A stretch of DNA of 64,000 nt from Pseudomonas sp. CC120222-01a (GCF_003097235.1 NZ_QEQQ01000012.1:62001-126000), one strand, 5' to 3'. Positions 31,506 through 41,419 are shown, counted from the first letter of the stretch. Translations and numbers: made by a program. Notes: generated by a model not told the origin, from the sequence alone.

Positions 31506-32027
31506 ATGTTCAGAAGTTACCTGCGGTTGCTGCTGTTCACCTTCGGCCTGCTGGCCGGTATCCAGGTGCCTGGGCTGGTCAAGGACTACAGCCAGCGGGC
31601 CGAGGCGCACCTGTTCGAATCGCGCCAGGCGCTGGATGGCTTCAAGCAGACTGCCGAGCGCTTCTTCAACGGTGATCTGCAGGCCTTGGTGCGGCATTAC
31701 CGGACCAGTGACGACCCGGTGTTCCTCAGTGATGCCAACAGCATCGAAAGCCTGCTGATTCGTAATCAGCTGCTGGAAGACGAATGGCAGGCGCTGCAAG
31801 GGTCGTGGCTGAGCCGCACCTGGCATGTGCTGGTGCAGCCGGAGCCGCAGCTGCGCGAAGAGACGCTCAAGGGGTACAGCTACCAGATTTTGCTGGTGCC
31901 CGAGGCGATTGGCTGGGGCGTCGGGGCCGGGTTTGTGCTGGCCTTTGTGGTCGAGAGCCTGCTGCTGGGGATTGGCTGGGTGATCCTTGGCGGGCGGCGC
32001 GGGGCGGTGAAAGAGAGCTGGCGCTGA
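31506..32027 (+). CDS. DUF2937-family membrane protein
   Basis: A 173-residue protein starting 9 bp after the amidotransferase stop. It has an N-terminal helix (LRLLLFTFGLLAGIQVPGLV) and two C-terminal helices (ILLVPEAIGWGVGAGFVLAF, VESLLLGIGWVIL) around a soluble helical segment. The overall pattern is DUF2937. Function unknown; the tight spacing indicates co-expression with the amidotransferase. Confidence 0.8.
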   Translation: MFRSYLRLLLFTFGLLAGIQVPGLVKDYSQRAEAHLFESRQALDGFKQTAERFFNGDLQALVRHYRTSDDPVFLSDANSIESLLIRNQLLEDEWQALQGSWLSRTWHVLVQPEPQLREETLKGYSYQILLVPEAIGWGVGAGFVLAFVVESLLLGIGWVILGGRRGAVKESWR

Positions 32028-32043
32028 TTTTTTGTTGCTTGTA

Positions 32044-32141
32044 CCGGCCTCTTCGCGGGCATGCCCGCTCCCACAGGGATATCGCCGCCTTTGAGCCCTG
32101 TGCAGTACCTGTGGGAGCGGGCGAGCCCGCGAAGAGGCCGG
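32044..32141. repeat. REP pair (inverted)
   Basis: Opposed REP units between convergent genes. The left core is GCGGGCATGCCCGC and the right core GCGGGCGAGCCCGC, the latter with a broken palindrome centre. Confidence 0.9.
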
Positions 32142-32160
32142 TGCAGGCAGTACAAAGCTG

Positions 32161-33072
32161 TCAGACCAGCACAATCCGCTGCCCACCCACATCCCGGGCA
32201 TACCGCTCCAGCACCTGCCGGCACACGCCGACCACCTCATCCACCAACGCCACCCCGGTCTGCCACGCCACCACCAACTCCAGGCTCGGCGGTGGCTGTA
32301 GGCCTTCCAGCAGCACCAGCTCACCCCGGCTCAACTCCGCATCCACCAAGGCCGGTGGCAAGGCGCCAACCCCGAAGCCATCGCGCAGCAAGCGGGTGAT
32401 AGCCGCCACCGAGTTCACGCAGTTCAACCGCGGTGTCTCGGCCCCGGCACCCTGCAGCAGGCTGAGCACCTCCTGGTGCGGCCGTGAGTTCTTCGAGAAG
32501 GTGACAATCCGCTCGCGGCCCAGCTCGGCCAATGAAGCGAAGTCGCGGTGGTACACCGAGCCTGCCGCCACCACCCAACCCATGGGGTAGCGCGCCAGGT
32601 CCTGGCTGCGGATCGATTGTTCGCGCAACAGGTCGGTCTGCAGGATCACGTCGAGAAACCCCTTCTGCAGCTGCTCGCGCAGGTTCAGCGCGGTGTCGGC
32701 GACCAGTTCGATCTCCACCTGCGGGTAACGCTCGGTCAGTTCCGCCACCAGCGCGCTCATCCAGGTGTGGATCACCGTGTCCATTACCCCGACGCGAATG
32801 CGCCCGACCTTGGCCCGGTCGCTGTCTAGCGACTGCTTCATGGCCTTGGCCGTGTCGAGCATGCGCTCGGCATACTCCAGCACCTTGCTGCCTTCCGGCG
32901 TCAGGCTGACACCCCTGGAGTCGCGCAGCAGCAGTTTCACCCCGAGGTCGGCCTCCAGCGCGGCAATGCGGCTGGACACCGAGGCCTGTGTGGTGAACAG
33001 CTTCTCGGCGGTAAGGCGGAAGCTCTTGAGGCGGGCGACCCAGACAAAGGTTTCGAGGAAGCGAAGGTTCAT
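32161..33072 (-). CDS. LysR-family regulator of the 5-oxoproline locus
   Basis: A 303-residue LysR regulator with an N-terminal helix-turn-helix (MNLRFLETFVWVARLKSFRL, AEKLFTTQASVSSRIAALE) and an effector domain from about residue 90 (VGRIRVGVMDTVIHTW). It is divergent from the MFS-pxpABC genes with 129 bp between, so it probably controls them. The direct repeat GTTTTTCTYGTT at 33078-33112 lies just upstream of its own start. The effector may be 5-oxoproline or the transported compound; this is inference. Confidence 0.92.
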   Translation of the reverse strand: MNLRFLETFVWVARLKSFRLTAEKLFTTQASVSSRIAALEADLGVKLLLRDSRGVSLTPEGSKVLEYAERMLDTAKAMKQSLDSDRAKVGRIRVGVMDTVIHTWMSALVAELTERYPQVEIELVADTALNLREQLQKGFLDVILQTDLLREQSIRSQDLARYPMGWVVAAGSVYHRDFASLAELGRERIVTFSKNSRPHQEVLSLLQGAGAETPRLNCVNSVAAITRLLRDGFGVGALPPALVDAELSRGELVLLEGLQPPPSLELVVAWQTGVALVDEVVGVCRQVLERYARDVGGQRIVLV

Positions 33073-33077
33073 GATCA

Positions 33078-33112
33078 GTTTTTCTTGTTCCAGACCGGCG
33101 GTTTTTCTCGTT
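33078..33112. promoter_or_regulatory. Direct repeat in the LysR/MFS gap
   Basis: GTTTTTCTTGTT at 33078-33089 and GTTTTTCTCGTT at 33101-33112 differ in one base and repeat every 23 bp, just upstream of the LysR start. Possible regulator or RNA polymerase contact site. Confidence 0.35.
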
Positions 33113-33201
33113 GGACGCAGGCAGCACGGCCTCTGAACATGACGCCCAGGCCGCGACGCTCGACGTCGCCCATAAAACAATACCAACAAGCCGAGGCAAG
33201 C

Positions 33202-34488
33202 ATGAACCCAAGCGGCGTGCAGCAGCAGGTGCAATCCCCCCCTTCGACCGGCCCGTTCGCCTGGTACCGCGACATCGACCAACAACAACGGCGCACATTC
33301 TGGAGCTGCAAGATCGGCTATGGCCTGGACGGCATGGACACGCAGATGCTCAGCTTCGTCATCCCGACGCTGATCATGCTGTGGGGCATCAGCACTGCAG
33401 AAGCCGGGCTGATCCACACCAGCACCCTGATCGCCTCGGCCGTCGGTGGCTGGGTCGCGGGCATTCTCTCTGACCGCATTGGCCGCGTGCGCACCTTGCA
33501 GCTGACGGTACTGTGGTTCGCCTTCTTCACCTTCCTCTGCGGTTTCGCCCAGAACTACGAGCAGCTGCTGATCGCCCGCACCTTGATGGGCTTCGGTTTC
33601 GGTGGCGAGTGGACCGCCGGCGCCGTGCTGATCGGCGAGGTGATCCGGGCCCAGGACCGCGGCAAGGCGGTGGGCATGGTGCAGTCGGGTTGGGCCATTG
33701 GCTGGGGGCTGACGGCGATCCTGTATGCGCTGCTGTTCTCCTGGCTGCCAGCGGAACAGGCCTGGCGCGCGCTGTTCCTGCTGGGCCTGGTGCCGGCGAT
33801 CTTCGTGATCTTCGTCCGCCGACTGGTCAAGGACCCGGAGGTGTATCGTCAGGCCAAGGCTGGGGAAACCGCCGAAGCGCCGTCGCATTTCTACGAAATC
33901 TTCGCCCCCGGCATGCTCTGGACCACCGTACGCGCCTCGCTGCTGACCACCGGCGCGCTGGGTGGCTACTACGCCATCACTTCGTGGCTGCCGACTTTCC
34001 TCAAGAACGAGCGCGGCCTGAGCGTGCTGGGCACGGGCGGCTACCTGGCCATGGTGATTGTCGGGTCCTACATCGGTTATGTGGTCAGCGCGTACCTGTC
34101 CGACCTGCTGGGGCGCAAGAAGAACTTCATCCTGTTCGCCGTGGGTTCGTTCATCATCGTGCTGCTGTATACGCAGATGCCAGTCAGCGACGGCGTGATG
34201 CTGTGGCTGGGCTTCCCGCTGGGCTTCTTCGCCTCGGGCATCTTCAGCGGCATGGGCGCGTTCCTGACCGAACTGTTCCCGACCCGGGTGCGTGGTTCGG
34301 GGCAGGGCTTCTGCTACAACATCGGCAAGGTCATCGCCGCCTTGTTCCCGCTGCTGATCGGCCTGCTTGGCGAGAAGATCCCCCTGGGCCTGGGCATCGG
34401 CGTGTTCTCTGCGGTGTCTTATGGCGTGGTGATCGTGGCAGCGCTGAGCTTGCCGGAAACACGCGGCAAACAACTTCAGGCGCGCTAA
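33202..34488 (+). CDS. MFS transporter linked to pxpABC
   Basis: A 428-residue major facilitator, 12 helices, of the aromatic-acid/metabolite:H+ symporter type. Motifs include GYGLDGMDTQMLSFVIPTL in helix 1 (acidic residues typical of this group), GGWVAGILSDRIGRVRTLQ in loop 2-3, GFGFGGEWTAGAVLIGEV in helix 4 and LTELFPTRVRGSGQGFCYN in helix 10. GAGG precedes the ATG. pxpA starts 9 bp after its stop, so it belongs to the pxp operon and probably imports 5-oxoproline or a precursor. Confidence 0.88.
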   Translation: MNPSGVQQQVQSPPSTGPFAWYRDIDQQQRRTFWSCKIGYGLDGMDTQMLSFVIPTLIMLWGISTAEAGLIHTSTLIASAVGGWVAGILSDRIGRVRTLQLTVLWFAFFTFLCGFAQNYEQLLIARTLMGFGFGGEWTAGAVLIGEVIRAQDRGKAVGMVQSGWAIGWGLTAILYALLFSWLPAEQAWRALFLLGLVPAIFVIFVRRLVKDPEVYRQAKAGETAEAPSHFYEIFAPGMLWTTVRASLLTTGALGGYYAITSWLPTFLKNERGLSVLGTGGYLAMVIVGSYIGYVVSAYLSDLLGRKKNFILFAVGSFIIVLLYTQMPVSDGVMLWLGFPLGFFASGIFSGMGAFLTELFPTRVRGSGQGFCYNIGKVIAALFPLLIGLLGEKIPLGLGIGVFSAVSYGVVIVAALSLPETRGKQLQAR

Positions 34489-34497
34489 GGTAGGCCT

Positions 34498-35277
34498 ATG
34501 AACATCGACACGGGAGCACGTCAGGTGAAACCCCTGCTACTCAATTGCGACATGGGCGAGAGTTACGGCAGCTGGCGCATGGGCCTGGATGCCGAGGTGA
34601 TGCCCTACATCGACTGCGCCAACATCGCCTGCGGCTACCACGCCGGCGACCCGAGCATCATGCGCCGCACCGTGGCCATGGCGCTGGAGCACGGCGTGAC
34701 CATCGGCGCGCACCCGGCCTATCCGGACCTGGTCGGCTTCGGCCGCCGCTCCATGGCCTGCAGCCCTGAAGAAATCCGCGACCTGCTGCATTACCAGATC
34801 GGTGCCCTGGACGGCATCTGCAAGGTGCTCGGCGGCCGCGTGGCCTATGTGAAGCCCCATGGCGCACTGTACAACGACATGATGGCCGACCCGCTCAAGC
34901 TGCGCACCGTGCTGGAAGCCGTGGCGGCCTATGGCAATGGCCTGCCGCTGATGCTCATGGCCACCGCCGACAACCGCGCGGCCCAGGCCCTGGGTGATGA
35001 AATCGGCGTGCCGCTGTGGTTCGAAGCCTTCGCCGACCGCGCCTACACCGCCAGCGGCCACCTGGTCTCGCGGCGCCTGCCGGGCGCGGTGCACCATGAC
35101 CCGGCGCTGGTGGTGGAGCAGGCCCTGCGCCTGGCCCGCGGTGAAACCCTGGTGGCGGATGATGGCAGCGCGTTGCAGCTGGCCGCCAGCACCCTCTGCG
35201 TGCATGGCGACAACGACAGTTCGGTGGCGGCCGTGCGGCAGATCCGCCAGGCCCTCGATGCGCTGGAGGCGCGATGA
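34498..35277 (+). CDS. pxpA: 5-oxoprolinase subunit A (LamB/YcsF family)
   Basis: One of three proteins of the bacterial ATP-dependent 5-oxoprolinase, which opens pyroglutamate to glutamate. 259 residues, LamB/YcsF family. The signature LLNCDMGESYGSW is near the N terminus, followed by IDCANIACGYHAGDPSIMRRTV, GAHPAYPDLVGFGRR and VKPHGALYNDM. It begins 9 bp after the MFS gene and overlaps pxpB in ATGA. The order A-B-C with tight overlaps suggests a stoichiometric complex. Confidence 0.93.
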   Translation: MNIDTGARQVKPLLLNCDMGESYGSWRMGLDAEVMPYIDCANIACGYHAGDPSIMRRTVAMALEHGVTIGAHPAYPDLVGFGRRSMACSPEEIRDLLHYQIGALDGICKVLGGRVAYVKPHGALYNDMMADPLKLRTVLEAVAAYGNGLPLMLMATADNRAAQALGDEIGVPLWFEAFADRAYTASGHLVSRRLPGAVHHDPALVVEQALRLARGETLVADDGSALQLAASTLCVHGDNDSSVAAVRQIRQALDALEAR

Positions 35278-35960
35278 AGCTGCGTATCGAAGTCGTGGCC
35301 ATCGACAGCCTGATGGTGCGCTTGTTCGACCATATCGACGAAGCCAACATGCCGTGGATGCTCGCCGCCAGCCAGCGCCTGAGCGCGGCGCTCGGCGAGC
35401 ACTTGGTCGATCTGGTGCCTTCCTACACCACGCTGATGGTGCAGTTCGATCTGCCACCGGGCGAGGCGCGGGCGCTGATCACCCAGGCGCTGGAAGGCTT
35501 GCAGCCGGACACCGGTAGCGCTGGCCGGCGCCATGAAATCCCGGTGTGGTACCACGCCAGCGTCGGCCCGGAATTGCCTGTGCTGGCAGCGCGCAGCGGG
35601 CTGAGCGAAGCCGAGGTGATCCGCCTGCATAGCGAACGCGAGTACCCGGTATTCGCCCTGGGCTTCGCCCCCGGTTTCGGCTTCATGGGGCTGGTCGACG
35701 AACGCCTGGCCAGCCCGCGCCTGAGCACCCCGCGCAAGCGCGTGGCAGCGGGCAGCGTTGGCATCGCCGAGCGCCAGACTGCGGCTTACCCCGCCGTGTC
35801 GCCGGGTGGCTGGAACCTGATCGGGCGCACGCCTGTGCGGCTATTCGACCGCGAACGCGATGGCTACAGCCTGCTGCAGCCGGCGGACCGGGTGCGCTTC
35901 GTGGCGATATCGCGTGAGGAATTCCTGGCCCTGGGCGGCGATGTGGAGGCGCAAGGATGA
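35274..35960 (+). CDS. pxpB: 5-oxoprolinase subunit B (allophanate hydrolase subunit 1 / KipI type)
   Basis: A 228-residue cyclophilin-like protein of the KipI/AHS1 family, which works with PxpC in the ATP-dependent step. Motifs include YTTLMVQFDLP, EIPVWYHASVGPEL, FALGFAPGFGFMGLVDERLA and VAAGSVGIAERQTAAYPAVSPGGWNLIGRTP, the last being the family hallmark. The ATG overlaps the pxpA stop, and its own stop overlaps pxpC, so translation of the three is coupled. Confidence 0.93.
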   Translation: MKLRIEVVAIDSLMVRLFDHIDEANMPWMLAASQRLSAALGEHLVDLVPSYTTLMVQFDLPPGEARALITQALEGLQPDTGSAGRRHEIPVWYHASVGPELPVLAARSGLSEAEVIRLHSEREYPVFALGFAPGFGFMGLVDERLASPRLSTPRKRVAAGSVGIAERQTAAYPAVSPGGWNLIGRTPVRLFDRERDGYSLLQPADRVRFVAISREEFLALGGDVEAQG

Positions 35961-36874
35961 AGCAGTTGAAGATCGAGGCCAGTACTGCGCTATGCCAGTT
36001 GCAGGACGCCGGGCGCTTTGGCGTGCGGCACCTGGGCGTGACCCAGGGCGGGGCGCTGGACTGGGTGGCGATGCACTGGGCCAACTGGCTGCTGGGTAAC
36101 TCGCTGGGGGCGCCGGTGGTCGAGGTGGCGCTGGGTGGTTTTGCGTTGGTGGCCGAGCAGGATTGCGTGCTGGCGCTGGCCGGGTCCGACCTGGAGGCAC
36201 AGGTGGATGATCAACCGTTGCTACCGTGGCGCAGCTTCGTTCTGGTTAAAGGGCAGCGCTTGACCCTGAAGCAGCCAAAGCAGGGTGTGCGGGCGTATCT
36301 GGCAGCTCCGGGCGGGTTTGTCGGCGAGGATGTGCTGGGCAGCTGTGCCACGGTCGTGCGCGAGGAACTGGGAGGGATCGATGGGCGAGGGGCAGCGCTG
36401 GGGAAGGGGCAGATGCTCTCCTTTGCCGGTGGTTCGCCGGCCTTGCGCGAAGTCCCGGTAGCGATGCGCCCGAGTTATGCGGTCAAGCCGGTGCTCGACC
36501 TGGTCATGGGCGCGCAGATTGGCGACTTCAGCGGGACCAGCCTGTTCGAGGCGTTCAACCGTGACTGGACGCTGGACAGCCGGGCCGACCGCATGGGTAT
36601 CCGTTTGCTTGGGCCGGAGCTGGTCTATCAGGGCGCGCCGATGATTTCCGAAGGGATTCCGCTGGGGGCAGTGCAGGTGCCGCCGGACGGGCAGCCGATC
36701 GTGCTGCTCAATGACCGGCAGACCATTGGTGGCTATCCGCGGCTGGGGGCGTTGACGCCATTGGCGTTGGCGCAGTTGGCGCAGTGCATGCCGGGGGCGG
36801 TGGTGCGGTTCAGGGCCGTTGTGCAGGAAGAGGCCTGGCGGGAGCAGCAGGTTTTCCTGGGCCGTTGGTTGTAA
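35957..36874 (+). CDS. pxpC: 5-oxoprolinase subunit C (allophanate hydrolase subunit 2 / KipA type)
   Basis: A 305-residue biotin-dependent-carboxyltransferase-like (AHS2/KipA) protein. Its opening (TALCQLQDAGRFGVRHLGVTQGGALD), LAAPGGFVGEDVLGSCATV, and the C-terminal EGIPLGAVQVPPDGQPIVLL and RQTIGGYPRLGAL are all standard for PxpC. It is the last gene of the MFS-pxpABC operon. The stop is followed by a REP pair. Confidence 0.93.
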   Translation: MKQLKIEASTALCQLQDAGRFGVRHLGVTQGGALDWVAMHWANWLLGNSLGAPVVEVALGGFALVAEQDCVLALAGSDLEAQVDDQPLLPWRSFVLVKGQRLTLKQPKQGVRAYLAAPGGFVGEDVLGSCATVVREELGGIDGRGAALGKGQMLSFAGGSPALREVPVAMRPSYAVKPVLDLVMGAQIGDFSGTSLFEAFNRDWTLDSRADRMGIRLLGPELVYQGAPMISEGIPLGAVQVPPDGQPIVLLNDRQTIGGYPRLGALTPLALAQLAQCMPGAVVRFRAVVQEEAWREQQVFLGRWL

Positions 36875-36881
36875 GGCTGCT

Positions 36882-36974
36882 GGCCCTTTCGCGGGCACGC
36901 CCGCTCCCACAGGAGATAGTGGTAGCTCAAGCAAACGCTATCCCTGTGGGAGCGGGCATGCCCGCGAAAGGGCC
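36882..36974. repeat. REP pair (inverted)
   Basis: GGCCCTTTCGCGGGCACGCCCGCTCCCACAGG-type unit and its opposed partner with GGGCATGCCC core, between the convergent pxpC and VWA genes. Confidence 0.9.
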
Positions 36975-36987
36975 GGTCCAGGCTCCA

Positions 36988-38166
36988 TCACTTGGACAGG
37001 TAACGCATCCCTTCTTCCAGCCCCTGCAAGGTCAGTGGATACATCTTGTCCTCGATCAGATCCCGCACCAGGTGGGTCGACGCGGTGTAGTCCCAGGCCT
37101 GTTTGGGATACGGATTGATCCAGATGATCTTCCTGAATTTCTCCTTGAAGCGCTGCATCCACACATACCCGGCCTCTTCGTTCCAGTGCTCGACACTCCC
37201 CCCCGGCTGGGTGATCTCGTACGGCGCCATGGCCGCATCGCCGACGAACACCACCTTGTAGTCGTCGCCGTACTTGTGCAACAGGTCGAACGTGGAGAAG
37301 CGCTCCGAGGTGCGGCGCAAGTTGTTCTTCCACACCGACTCGTACACGAAGTTGTGGAAGTAGTAGTACTCAAGGTGCTTGAACTCGGTCTTGCAGGCCG
37401 AGAACAGCTCTTCGCAGACCTTGACGTGGGCGTCCATCGAGCCGCCGATGTCGAACAGCAACAGCAGCTTCACCGTGTTGCGTCGCTCCGGGCGCATCTG
37501 GATGTTCAGCAGCCCGGCGTCACGCGCGGTGTGGTCGATGGTGCCGTCGATGTCGAGCTCTTCGGCGGCGCCTTCACGGGCGAACTTGCGCAGCCGGCGC
37601 AGGGCCAGCTTGATGTTGCGCGTGCCCAGTTCGACCTGGTCGTCGAGGTTCTTGTATTCGCGCTGGTCCCAGACTTTTACCGCCTTGCCCTGGCGCTTCC
37701 CGGCTTCGCCGACGCGGATGCCTTCAGGGTTGAAGCCGCCCGAGCCGAACGGGCTGGTGCCGCCGGTACCGATCCACTTGTTGCCACCGGCGTGGCGCTC
37801 CTTCTGCTCTTCGAGGCGCTTCTTGAACTCCTCGATGAGTTTGTCCAGGCCGCCCAGCGACTGGATCTGTGCGCGTTCCTCGTCGGTGAGCGAGCGTTCG
37901 AATTCCTTGCGCAGCCATTCATCGGGGATCAGCGCCTCGATATGCTGGTCGAGGTTTTCCAGGCCCTTGAAGTAGGCGGCGAACGCACGGTCGAACTTGT
38001 CGAAGTGGCGCTCGTCCTTCACCAGGATGGCGCGGGCGAGGTAGTAAAAGGCGTCCATGTCGGCAAACACCACGCCTTTTTGCAGGGCGTGGTGCAGGTC
38101 GAGCAGTTCGCGCACCGAAACCGGCACCTTGGCCGCGCGCATTTCATTGAACAGGTTGAGCAGCAT
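36988..38166 (-). CDS. VWA-domain protein (CoxE-like) partnered with a MoxR ATPase
   Basis: A 392-residue cytoplasmic protein with a helical N-terminal half and a von Willebrand A domain from about residue 232. The MIDAS-type motif is D239-x-G-x-S243 (LLFDIGGSMD), with Gly where integrin-type domains have Ser. The region AGGNKWIGTGGTSPFGSGGF is a glycine-rich linker. It starts 13 bp after the MoxR-family ATPase stop. Such pairs act as ATPase-plus-adaptor chaperones that insert metals or cofactors or activate complexes. No client gene is adjacent, so the target is unknown. Confidence 0.85.
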   Translation of the reverse strand: MLLNLFNEMRAAKVPVSVRELLDLHHALQKGVVFADMDAFYYLARAILVKDERHFDKFDRAFAAYFKGLENLDQHIEALIPDEWLRKEFERSLTDEERAQIQSLGGLDKLIEEFKKRLEEQKERHAGGNKWIGTGGTSPFGSGGFNPEGIRVGEAGKRQGKAVKVWDQREYKNLDDQVELGTRNIKLALRRLRKFAREGAAEELDIDGTIDHTARDAGLLNIQMRPERRNTVKLLLLFDIGGSMDAHVKVCEELFSACKTEFKHLEYYYFHNFVYESVWKNNLRRTSERFSTFDLLHKYGDDYKVVFVGDAAMAPYEITQPGGSVEHWNEEAGYVWMQRFKEKFRKIIWINPYPKQAWDYTASTHLVRDLIEDKMYPLTLQGLEEGMRYLSK

Positions 38167-38179
38167 GGCCCGGCTCCTG

Positions 38180-39025
38180 TCAGCGGTTGCCGCGCCGGCT
38201 CATGAAGGCCAGGCGTTCGAGCAGCTGCACGTCCTGCTCGTTCTTCACCAGGGCACCTGCCAGCGGCGGAATGGCCTTGGTCGGGTCGCGTTCGCGCAGC
38301 ACGGCTTCGCCGATGTTGTCGGCCATCAGCAGCTTGAGCCAGTCGACCAGCTCGGAGGTGGACGGCTTTTTCTTCAGGCCCGGTACTTTGCGCACGTCGA
38401 AGAACACGTCCAGCGCCTCGCTGACCAGCGACTGGCTGATATTCGGGTAGTGCACGTCGACGATCTGCTGCAGGGTGCTGCGGTCAGGGAAGGCGATGTA
38501 GTGGAAGAAGCAGCGGCGCAGGAAGGCGTCGGGCAGCTCTTTTTCGTTGTTGGAGGTAATGATGATGATCGGGCGCTGCCTGGCCTTGATGGTCTCGTCG
38601 ATTTCGTAGACGTAGAACTCCATCTTGTCGAGTTCCTGCAGCAGGTCGTTGGGGAACTCGATGTCGGCCTTGTCGATCTCGTCGATCAGCAGGATCACCC
38701 GCTCATCGGCTTCGAAGGCTTCCCACAGCTTGCCTTTCTTCAGGTAGTTGCGCACGTCGTGGACCTTGTCCACGCCCAGCTGCGAATCGCGCAGGCGGCT
38801 GACCGCGTCGTACTCGTAGAGGCCCTGGTGGGCCTTGGTGGTGGACTTGATGTGCCAGGTGATCAGGCGTGCGCCGAACGAGGCCGCGAGCTGCTCGGCG
38901 AGCATGGTCTTGCCGGTGCCGGGCTCGCCCTTGACTAGCAGCGGGCGTTCGAGGGTGATGGCCGCGTTGACCGCCAGCTTCAGGTCGTCTGTGGCGACGT
39001 AGTCGCGGGTGCCTTCGAACTTCAT
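38180..39025 (-). CDS. MoxR-family AAA+ ATPase
   Basis: A 281-residue MoxR-type AAA+ protein. Walker A GEPGTGKT is at 33-40, Walker B VILLIDEIDKAD near residue 110, sensor 1 PIIIITSNNEKELPDAFLRRC near 155-175, and a C-terminal lid follows. The start at 39025 follows AGAGGAC on the minus strand. It is the first gene of a pair with the VWA protein. The ATPase presumably remodels a client selected by the VWA partner. Confidence 0.92.
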   Translation of the reverse strand: MKFEGTRDYVATDDLKLAVNAAITLERPLLVKGEPGTGKTMLAEQLAASFGARLITWHIKSTTKAHQGLYEYDAVSRLRDSQLGVDKVHDVRNYLKKGKLWEAFEADERVILLIDEIDKADIEFPNDLLQELDKMEFYVYEIDETIKARQRPIIIITSNNEKELPDAFLRRCFFHYIAFPDRSTLQQIVDVHYPNISQSLVSEALDVFFDVRKVPGLKKKPSTSELVDWLKLLMADNIGEAVLRERDPTKAIPPLAGALVKNEQDVQLLERLAFMSRRGNR

Positions 39026-39135
39026 GGGTCTGTCCTCTGCGGGGTGCCTATAGTTTGCCAACGACTATAACGCGGGCCCAGGCAGCTGGAAACGCAGACC
39101 GGGTATTCAGTCCCTGAATGGCCCGTCACGCAGGC

Positions 39136-40209
39136 TCAGTCGGAACTGGGCGGGGACTGCTCATAACGTGCATTGAACGCCTGGATGAAGCCATTGCGCA
39201 GGATCTGCAGGAACGCCTCGAAAGCACTGATGTTCTGCTGGTGCACGCTCCCGTTCAGATCGACCCGGGTAGCAAACTGGTTTTTCGGCTGGTTCTTCAG
39301 CACCGTCTCACTGGCACCCACCAGCGCCTCCCAGATCGAGCGGAAAATGCCCTTGTTCTTGTTCTCCACGTCCTGCTGCCAGTCGAACACATCGACATCG
39401 CGCAACAACGGCTTGATGTAGCCGTGCAGCCGGCCCTGTTCGGCCTGGGCCTCGATCACCAGGTCGCCGTGCCCGGCATTGAAGTCGAACTTGCCGTAGG
39501 CGCTGGAAAAGTCGTTGAGCCTGCGCAGTTCGATGCCGGTGGCGCGCAGGCGGAATTCGAAGTCGTCGAAATCACTGAACGGGTCGAAGGTGGCGCGGCT
39601 TTCGACCTTGGCATCGCCCAGCAGCAGGGCAGTGGCGTCGAAGCTGGCATCGCGGTGGCCCTTTTGGTCGCGCACATTGGTCAGGTTGCGAATGTCCGCA
39701 TCGAGTTGCGTGGCTTTGAGGTCGACCGGTGGCTTGGAGTTGAAGTTGCGGAAGGTGAGGGTACCGTTTTCGATATGCACTTCGTTGAGGGTGATGGGCA
39801 GCAGCTTTTCCAGCTGCTGGCGCCAGTCGGTGCCCCGGCCGGTCTGCGAGGCCTGCTTGCTGCCGCCGTCAACGAAGTTGAGCTCGGGGCGCAGGAAGCT
39901 CACCTTGGCCACCACGGCCTTGTCGTAGATCAGCGAATGCCAGCTCACCGACAGGTCGATCAGCGGCGCATCCAGCAATGGCACCGGGACCTTGCCGGAG
40001 GTCTTGACGATCTTCAGCCCGTTGATCTGGTAGGCGCCACGCCACCAGGCCAGGTCAACGTCGGCCACCTGGCCGCGGTACTCACCCATATGGGCAAGCT
40101 TGTCGTTCAGGTAGTCGCGCATCAGATAGGGCAGGGCCACCTGCAGGGCCACCAGCAGCACGATCAGGCTGGCCAGACCAATCATCGGCCAGCGGTAGCG
40201 AGCTTTCAT
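39136..40209 (-). CDS. AsmA-like/DUF748 membrane-anchored protein
   Basis: A 357-residue protein with one N-terminal membrane helix (WPMIGLASLIVLLVALQVALP). A long beta-rich periplasmic part follows with DUF748-type repeats (NGLKIVKTSGKVPVPLLDAPLIDLSV, LNEVHIENGTLTFRNFNSKPPVDL). DUF748/AsmA-like proteins belong to a group implicated in lipid transport between membranes, but this shorter member has no assigned role. It lies 110 bp upstream of moxR on the same strand and is divergent from cysK. Confidence 0.82.
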   Translation of the reverse strand: MKARYRWPMIGLASLIVLLVALQVALPYLMRDYLNDKLAHMGEYRGQVADVDLAWWRGAYQINGLKIVKTSGKVPVPLLDAPLIDLSVSWHSLIYDKAVVAKVSFLRPELNFVDGGSKQASQTGRGTDWRQQLEKLLPITLNEVHIENGTLTFRNFNSKPPVDLKATQLDADIRNLTNVRDQKGHRDASFDATALLLGDAKVESRATFDPFSDFDDFEFRLRATGIELRRLNDFSSAYGKFDFNAGHGDLVIEAQAEQGRLHGYIKPLLRDVDVFDWQQDVENKNKGIFRSIWEALVGASETVLKNQPKNQFATRVDLNGSVHQQNISAFEAFLQILRNGFIQAFNARYEQSPPSSD

Positions 40210-40344
40210 CGCAAGGCTCTCCGCAGCGGGTTGCACGGTTGACCGCAGGCAAAGCCCGGGAGTTCGAACAGGCTTTACTGGCCACCGGGGCGGGCTTACC
40301 CTTTAAGTCTTTCCCTGCTGTTTCTCATGTTCAAGGACCCTGCC

Positions 40345-41319
<975 letters not shown>

Positions 41320-41386
41320 TCCGCCCGGCCGCTGATCCGGCGCAACATTCGGCGACCTGGTTTATTGCAAAATCTTCATGAGTGAG

Positions 41387-41419
41387 ATCCCGCCCAGGTT
41401 GTTTTTACCGGGGCGGGAT
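41387..41419. promoter_or_regulatory. Inverted repeat over the probable lpxO promoter
   Basis: ATCCCGCCC at 41387-41395 and GGGCGGGAT at 41411-41419 form a perfect 9-bp inverted repeat with a 15-bp spacer. It precedes a TATGAT -10 candidate (41424-41429) and overlaps any -35, about 70-105 bp before lpxO. A regulator site or a weak terminator for cysK are both possible. Confidence 0.35.

Noticed and set aside
32161..34473. A 770-codon minus-strand frame containing the LysR gene
   Set aside because: Only residues from 33072 downward read as LysR; the N-terminal 467 codons are antisense to the MFS gene and look like shadow translation.
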